Assembly (NCBI GenBank): GCA_947589405.1
Contig: CANQBT010000078.1
Span: 1 to 10,079 of the forward strand
DNA: 10,079 nt
Direction: 5' to 3'
Source of the DNA: an uncultured Clostridia bacterium
Lineage (GTDB): Bacteria; Bacillota; Clostridia; Lachnospirales; CAG-274
Below the pieces are notes generated by a model that was not told the DNA's origin, did not search any database, and saw nothing but the letters and a program-made list of their open reading frames with translations. Position 1 is the stretch's first letter. Every line of letters starts with the position of its first letter. Made by a program: the position numbers and the translations under genes. Positions 5,719 through 10,079 of the stretch are shown here, piece after piece.

Positions 5719-5981
5719 AAAATTATTTTTCAACAGTTGACGATATATGTCTTACATTTTCCGACATAGAAACTATAGACGGTTTTGATGAAATATCTTT
5801 CAGATTTGAAAGACCAAATGACAAGGGCTTTGACTTTGCTGAAGGAAAGCTGCCTAACAATATGATATATAAAAGCGGCGGCTTTTCAGAAGATGAACTT
5901 ATGAGCCTTGAGCAGTATATAAGAAACAATGCCTTTATCATATGGGAAATAGCTAATGAAAAGAGGGGTAGCGTTGCCTAA
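5715..5981 (+). CDS. Unrecognised small protein of the DUF2442/DUF4160 cassette
   Basis: This 88-aa acidic, soluble protein has no signal peptide or membrane segment, and I cannot assign it to a named family. The most distinctive parts are FRFERPNDKGFDFAEGKLP (29-47) and the helical C-terminal half GFSEDELMSLEQYIRNN (56-72). GGAGG (5703-5707) precedes ATG by 7 nt. The start overlaps the DUF2442 stop by 4 bp, and the end overlaps the DUF4160 gene by 8 bp under the TTG start (26 bp under the ATG start), which shows it is a true member of a coupled three-gene set. It could be an antitoxin or an accessory subunit, but nothing in the sequence proves this. Confidence 0.8.
   Translation: MKNYFSTVDDICLTFSDIETIDGFDEISFRFERPNDKGFDFAEGKLPNNMIYKSGGFSEDELMSLEQYIRNNAFIIWEIANEKRGSVA
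5963..5968 (+). promoter_or_regulatory. Ribosome binding site supporting a TTG start for the DUF4160 gene
   Basis: GAGGGG lies 5 nt before TTG (5974-5976). The alternative ATG at 5956 has only a poor GGGAA site. The TTG start gives MPKALLDFLGY, which resembles the usual short N-terminus of DUF4160 proteins. Confidence 0.5.
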
Positions 5982-6231
5982 AGCACTTCTGGACTTTCTG
6001 GGGTATAAATTTTATTTTTGGTCCAATGAACAGGGAGAGCCTGTGCATATCCATGTTGCAAAGGGTCAACCCACAGAAAACTCAACAAAATTTTGGATAA
6101 AAAGAGAAACTATAGAGCTTGAACATAATAAGGGTAATATCCCTCAAAATGACCTGAAAAAAATACAAAAGTATTTATGGGCAAACAGAGATACTATAAT
6201 CGCAAGATGGTATCAATATTTTGGATATTAA
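5974..6231 (+). CDS. DUF4160 domain protein (TTG start preferred; ATG at 5956 possible)
   Basis: This is an 85-aa protein with the DUF4160 layout: a short first strand GYKFYFWSNEQGEP, the family His pair in HIHV (H25, H27), a middle strand/turn ending KGNIP, and a C-terminal helix closing with the conserved tryptophan in RW. The ATG start at 5956 would add six residues. Family function is not established; DUF4160 genes commonly sit beside DUF2442 genes and have been suspected to be toxin-antitoxin-like. The gene overlaps the preceding 88-aa ORF and ends 18 bp before dnaE, too close for a separate promoter between them. A TATAAT inside it (6195-6200) lacks a good -35, so an internal dnaE promoter is possible but weak. 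Confidence 0.82.
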   Translation: MPKALLDFLGYKFYFWSNEQGEPVHIHVAKGQPTENSTKFWIKRETIELEHNKGNIPQNDLKKIQKYLWANRDTIIARWYQYFGY

Positions 6232-6249
6232 ATTTTTTGGAGGAGAACT

Positions 6250-9200
6250 ATGGCAAAGCAGTTCACGCATTTACACGTTCATACGGAATACAGCTTACTT
6301 GACGGCTCAGCTAAAATAGGCGAGCTTGTTTTGCGTGCAAAGGAGTTGGGAATGGATTCCCTTGCCATAACGGATCACGGCGCCATGTACGGCTGCATAG
6401 ATTTCTACAAGGCGGCAAAGGCAGCAGGCATAAAGCCCATAATAGGCTGCGAGGTATATGTTGCCAATACATCACGCTTTGACAAAGAAGCTTCTGAGGA
6501 AAATTTCTATTATCATCTTGTGCTTCTTGCCAAGAACAACACAGGCTATTCCAATCTGGCAAAAATAGTATCCTATGGCTTTACAGAGGGCTTTTACAAA
6601 AAGCCGAGAGTGGACACGGAGCTTCTTGAAAAATATAACGATGGACTTATTGCCCTAAGCGCATGCCTTGCGGGACCTGTTGCAAGGACATTGCTGAGAA
6701 AGGGCTATGATCACGCAAAGGAAATGGCTCTTAAATATTACAACATTTTCGGAGAGGGTAATTTTTATCTGGAATTACAGGATCATGGCATGGCTGAGCA
6801 GAAGGAGGTAAATCAGGCTCTTATAAGAATGAATGCCGAAACAGGCATACCTCTTGTGGCAACAAACGATTCTCATTACATATTGGCAGAGGACGCCGAA
6901 GCTCACGACATACTCCTGTGTATACAGACAGGAGTTACAGTAAACACACCTAACAGAATGCGTTATGAAGGCGGTCAGTATTATCTGAAATCCTCTGAGG
7001 AAATGTATTCCCTTTTCCCCTATGCCCGTGAGGCCTGTGAAAATACAAATAAAATAGCAGAGCAATGCAATGTGGAGTTTGATTTTCACAACTACAAGCT
7101 GCCTAAATTTGACGTTCCCGAAGGCTATACTGCCTTTGATTATCTTAAAAGCATATGTGAAAGCGGTATAAAGGAAAGATATGGCAATGTTACCGACGAG
7201 CTTAACAAAAGAATGGACTATGAGCTTCAGGTCATAAGCTCTATGGGTTTTGTAGACTACTTCCTTATAGTTTGGGATTTTATAAAATACGCTAAGGACA
7301 ACGGCATTCCTGTAGGTCCGGGAAGAGGCTCCGCAGCCGGTTCAATAGTTGCCTACAGTCTTAAGATAACCGACATTGACCCTATTGAATACGGTCTTAT
7401 TTTTGAGCGCTTCCTTAATCCCGAAAGAGTCACTATGCCCGATATAGATATAGACTTCTGTTACGAAAGAAGGCAGGAGGTCATTGACTATGTCATAAGG
7501 AAATACGGCGCCGACCAGGTAGCTCAGATAATAACATTTGGTACAATGGCTGCCAGAAATGCCATAAGAGATGTGGCAAGGGCTCTTGATATGTCCTATG
7601 CGGAAGGCGACAGGATAGCAAAAATGGTGCCTAATGAGCTTCATATCACAATAGAAAAGGCTATGAAAAAGAACAGAGAGCTTGCTGCGGCATATGAAAA
7701 TGAGCCGGAAGTAAAGCGCCTTATAGATATGTCTGTAAAGCTGGAGGGGCTTCCTCGTCACACCTCTACACATGCAGCAGGCGTTATTATATCAGACAGG
7801 CCTGTTGTAGACTATGTGCCTCTTAACCTTAACGTAAAGGATAACTCAGTTACGACACAGTATGTCATGACTACATGCGAAGAGCTGGGTCTGCTTAAAA
7901 TGGACTTTCTGGGGCTTAGGACCCTTACCGTGATACAAAATGCCTTTGATGAGATAAACAGAAAACACGGCACTAATTACACAGGCAGCAATATAGACTA
8001 TAAGGACAAGGAAACATACGAGCTTATAGCCTCAGGAAAGACGCAGGGCGTATTCCAGCTGGAAAGTCCCGGCATGATCTCCTTCATGAAGGAATTAAAG
8101 CCTGACTGTATGGAGGACGTTATTGCAGGCATTTCATTGTACCGTCCCGGTCCTATGGATTTTATACCTCAGTACATATACGGCAAAAATCACCCTGAAC
8201 AGGTTTCATACAGACACCCTATGCTTGAGCCTATACTCAGGGAAACATACGGCTGTATAGTATATCAGGAGCAGGTAATGCAGATAGTTCAAAGTCTTGC
8301 AGGCTATTCTCTTGGCAGAAGCGATATGGTAAGGCGAGCCATGTCCAAGAAAAAGGCAGACGTTATGGCTAAGGAAAGGGAGTATTTCATAAACGGTATA
8401 GACGATGTACCCGGCTGTGTTGCCAACGGAATACCGTCAAATATTGCAGACAAGACCTTTGACGAAATGATAAGCTTTGCGGAATATGCCTTCAACAAGT
8501 CCCACGCTGCCGCTTATGCGGTAGTCGCTTTCCAGACTGCATGGCTTAAGACTCACTATCCCGTAGAATTTATGGCGGCTCTTATGACAAGCGTATTGGG
8601 CAATCCCACAAAGCTTGCAGGCTATATCGTAAACTGCCGCCAAATGGGTATAAAGATACTTCCGCCGGACATCAATCAAGGCTTTTCAGGCTTTTCCACA
8701 TCGGCTGAAGGCAATATAATATACGGACTTTCTTCGGTAAAGGGCGTAGGCATACAGATAATAGAGTACATGGCTGATGAAAGAGAAAGAAACGGCAAAT
8801 TTACAAGCCTTACAGACTTTATAGAGCGAATGGGCAGCAATATCAATTCAAAGGCTATTGAAAATCTTATACTGGCAGGAGCCTTTGACTCTCTGGGAGG
8901 AAAAAGGGCGCAGTATATGCAGTATTACGCTCCCGTATACGACGGCTTTAAAAGCAGCCGTAAGAAAAATATAGAAGGACAGCTGGATCTTTTCGGCATG
9001 GCGGACAGCAGATCTGACAGCAGGACTATGGATACGCTTCCAAATGTAGAGGAATACGACTATAAATATAAGCTGGCTAAGGAAAAGGAAATACTGGGAC
9101 TCTATGTAAGCGGAAACCCTCTTGACAAATACTGGGACACTATAAAAAAATATATTTCCGCCGTGACATCAGATTTTCCCAATGACGAAAACGACGGAAG

Positions 9201-9696
9201 AATAAAGGACAACGAGTCTGTAAAAATAGCAGGTATAATTTCTGCTGTCACCAAAAAATATACAAAGAACAATAAGCTTATGGCATTTATTTCTCTTGAG
9301 GATATGTACGGCACAATAGAGGTAATAGTATTTCCCGACACATACTCTCGTTACATGCAGTACATTGCAGAGGACAATATAATACTTCTGAAGGGAAGAG
9401 CCTCCATATCAGAGGATCAGCCTGCAAAAATAATATGCGAAAGCATTACGCCCTATGAAAATATAGAGGACTCCGACAAGACACTATGGCTTAAGCTGCC
9501 AAAAGGCTCCCATAAAAAAACTGAAGATATTACCGATGTTCTTTCCCGTCACAGAGGAAATTCAAAGGTCATCATATATATAGAGGAAACAGGAAAAAAA
9601 CTCTATGCAGACGTAAATAATTATGTTAAAATAGACAACGCCCTTGTTGAGCGGCTTAAGGATATGCTTGGCAATGGGTGTGTTGTGATACGATGA
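6250..9696 (+). CDS. dnaE: DNA polymerase III alpha subunit
   Basis: DnaE is the C-family replicative polymerase that elongates DNA at the replication fork together with the sliding clamp. The 1148-aa protein is of normal length for clostridial DnaE. It has an N-terminal PHP domain (1-270) with likely metal ligands H9 and H11, D42/H43, E68, H89, C139, D207 and H209 all present. The palm has GPGRGSAAGS (356-365), catalytic D398 and D400 in PDIDIDF and the third aspartate D552 in KMDFLGLRTLT. Fingers follow, then a helix-hairpin-helix region around 825-890, the clamp-binding motif QLDLF (911-915), an OB fold (about 990-1065) and a short C-terminal domain. There is no DnaQ-type exonuclease insertion, which separates it from PolC. 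GGAGGAG (6239-6245) precedes ATG closely. It is downstream of, and probably cotranscribed with, the DUF2442-DUF4160 cassette. Confidence 0.97.
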   Translation: MAKQFTHLHVHTEYSLLDGSAKIGELVLRAKELGMDSLAITDHGAMYGCIDFYKAAKAAGIKPIIGCEVYVANTSRFDKEASEENFYYHLVLLAKNNTGYSNLAKIVSYGFTEGFYKKPRVDTELLEKYNDGLIALSACLAGPVARTLLRKGYDHAKEMALKYYNIFGEGNFYLELQDHGMAEQKEVNQALIRMNAETGIPLVATNDSHYILAEDAEAHDILLCIQTGVTVNTPNRMRYEGGQYYLKSSEEMYSLFPYAREACENTNKIAEQCNVEFDFHNYKLPKFDVPEGYTAFDYLKSICESGIKERYGNVTDELNKRMDYELQVISSMGFVDYFLIVWDFIKYAKDNGIPVGPGRGSAAGSIVAYSLKITDIDPIEYGLIFERFLNPERVTMPDIDIDFCYERRQEVIDYVIRKYGADQVAQIITFGTMAARNAIRDVARALDMSYAEGDRIAKMVPNELHITIEKAMKKNRELAAAYENEPEVKRLIDMSVKLEGLPRHTSTHAAGVIISDRPVVDYVPLNLNVKDNSVTTQYVMTTCEELGLLKMDFLGLRTLTVIQNAFDEINRKHGTNYTGSNIDYKDKETYELIASGKTQGVFQLESPGMISFMKELKPDCMEDVIAGISLYRPGPMDFIPQYIYGKNHPEQVSYRHPMLEPILRETYGCIVYQEQVMQIVQSLAGYSLGRSDMVRRAMSKKKADVMAKEREYFINGIDDVPGCVANGIPSNIADKTFDEMISFAEYAFNKSHAAAYAVVAFQTAWLKTHYPVEFMAALMTSVLGNPTKLAGYIVNCRQMGIKILPPDINQGFSGFSTSAEGNIIYGLSSVKGVGIQIIEYMADERERNGKFTSLTDFIERMGSNINSKAIENLILAGAFDSLGGKRAQYMQYYAPVYDGFKSSRKKNIEGQLDLFGMADSRSDSRTMDTLPNVEEYDYKYKLAKEKEILGLYVSGNPLDKYWDTIKKYISAVTSDFPNDENDGRIKDNESVKIAGIISAVTKKYTKNNKLMAFISLEDMYGTIEVIVFPDTYSRYMQYIAEDNIILLKGRASISEDQPAKIICESITPYENIEDSDKTLWLKLPKGSHKKTEDITDVLSRHRGNSKVIIYIEETGKKLYADVNNYVKIDNALVERLKDMLGNGCVVIR

Positions 9697-9732
9697 GTTT
9701 TTGTTTAGTGTAATATCGATTTTTCGCATTAT

Positions 9733-9804
9733 AACGACCCTTCCACCATGCTGCGCATGGTCCCCCTCCCCTTGCGAAGGGGAGGTCGTTTACCGCAAGG
9801 CGGT
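9733..9804 (+). terminator. Branched hairpin cluster after dnaE (possible terminator region)
   Basis: An outer stem AACGACC (9733-9739) with GGTCGTT (9784-9790) can enclose two hairpins: CCATGC-TGC-GCATGG (9746-9760) and CCTCCCCTT-GCG-AAGGGGAGG (9765-9785, whose last two pairs compete with the outer stem). ACCGC-AAG-GCGGT (9792-9804) follows. The GC-rich 9-bp hairpin is followed only by TCGTTTA, so if it ends dnaE transcription it is not a classical U-tract terminator; the T-run at 9823-9829 lies too far away. Confidence 0.45.
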
Positions 9805-9810
9805 GGCAGT

Positions 9811-9870
9811 AGCTTAGGCGTTGTTTTTTCTAAGTAAATAAGGTGTTTTGCAAGGCACCCGCCTAAAGCT
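9811..9870 (+). repeat. Long-range inverted repeat
   Basis: AGCTTAGGCG (9811-9820) pairs with CGCCTAAAGCT (9860-9870) except for one extra A/T, enclosing 39 nt with a T-run and a GGTG/CACC inner stem. It links the post-dnaE hairpins to the repeat units that follow. Confidence 0.5.
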
Positions 9871-9880
9871 CCCCTTCGTA

Positions 9881-10079
9881 AGGTTCAGCACTTTGCCTGC
9901 GGCAAAGCCGACAGCTCTCTTCCAAGCCGTCCCTCTCTGAGGTTCAGCACTTTGCCTACGGCAAAGCCAGCCTACGGCTGTCAGATATTTCTTCTGTGCA
10001 ATGAAGGTGTCAGCGTAAGCTGACGGAAGGGTGCAATACTCAATTGTTGCTGTCGGGCGGATAACTCCTTCCGCTGCAA
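9881..10079 (+). repeat. Palindrome-rich repeat element (copy B), running to the window edge
   Basis: Two direct units begin with AGGTTCAGCACTTTGCC (9881, partly shared) and GGTTCAGCACTTTGCC (9941), each forming a 7-bp hairpin: CTTTGCC-TGC-GGCAAAG (9891-9907) and CTTTGCC-TAC-GGCAAAG (9950-9966). The second unit continues with CAGCC-TAC-GGCTG (9968-9980) and GTCAGC-GTAA-GCTGAC (10009-10024); the latter is flanked by two GTGCAAT direct repeats (9996-10002 and 10031-10037). The second unit aligns with the minus strand of copy A. No gene is visible in the 383 bases after dnaE. Confidence 0.75.

Noticed and set aside
6195..6200. TATAAT inside the DUF4160 gene as the dnaE promoter
   Set aside because: No -35 match at 16-18 bp and no TGn extension; kept only as a weak possibility in the gene note.
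6775..7773. Minus-strand open frames of 104 and 143 aa inside dnaE
   Set aside because: The dnaE frame shows conserved catalytic motifs throughout; the antisense frames are its shadows.
9881..9981. CRISPR-like direct repeats
   Set aside because: Only two units are present, the spacing contains related sequence rather than unique spacers, there are no cas genes, and a homologous copy lies in another gap.

Overview
The window looks like chromosomal DNA of a low-to-moderate GC Gram-positive bacterium of the class Clostridia, probably a gut or rumen type related to Ruminococcus/Oscillospiraceae or Lachnospiraceae. The evidence is the ireB-ruvX-DUF1292-RNase J cluster, strong AGGAGG-type ribosome binding sites, heavy use of ATA (Ile) and AGA (Arg) codons, a secreted protein with a type I dockerin-like C-terminus, and a DnaE polymerase without a fused exonuclease. 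The genus cannot be fixed from this sequence.

Layout. Bases 1-2375 hold four minus-strand genes read in the order ireB (IreB/ReoM regulatory phosphoprotein), ruvX (YqgF-type RNase H fold), a DUF1292 acidic protein and rnj (RNase J, cut by the window edge). ireB-ruvX-DUF1292 form a tight operon behind a well-formed sigma-A promoter (-35 TTGATT, 17 bp, TATTAT). RNase J follows after a ~200 bp leader holding four inverted repeats. Bases 2376-2896 are non-coding and rich in palindromes. Bases 2897-5253 hold hisC and, overlapping its stop by 4 bp, a secreted transglutaminase-like/dockerin protein, both on the minus strand. A divergent promoter region (5254-5463) then drives a plus-strand operon: DUF2442 protein, an unrecognised 88-aa protein, DUF4160 protein and dnaE (replicative DNA polymerase III alpha). 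The first three overlap each other, and dnaE starts 18 bp after the third. Bases 9697-10079 are again non-coding and packed with small hairpins.

How the parts fit. The ireB cluster links a kinase-controlled envelope regulator with nucleic-acid enzymes (RuvX, RNase J). The DUF2442-ORF-DUF4160 cassette resembles a small accessory, possibly toxin-antitoxin-like, module lying in the transcription path of the essential gene dnaE. hisC and the dockerin protein are translationally coupled although one product is a cytoplasmic biosynthetic enzyme and the other is exported.

The most unusual signal is non-coding. The two palindrome-rich regions (about 2586-2856 and 9733-10079) carry related elements, each downstream of a transcription unit and in the same orientation relative to it. 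They share flanks such as GTTCAGCACTTT and GTGCAAT, but the hairpin stems between those flanks differ in sequence while staying perfectly self-complementary. The first element is also bounded by perfect 10-bp inverted repeats 168 bp apart, like a miniature mobile element.
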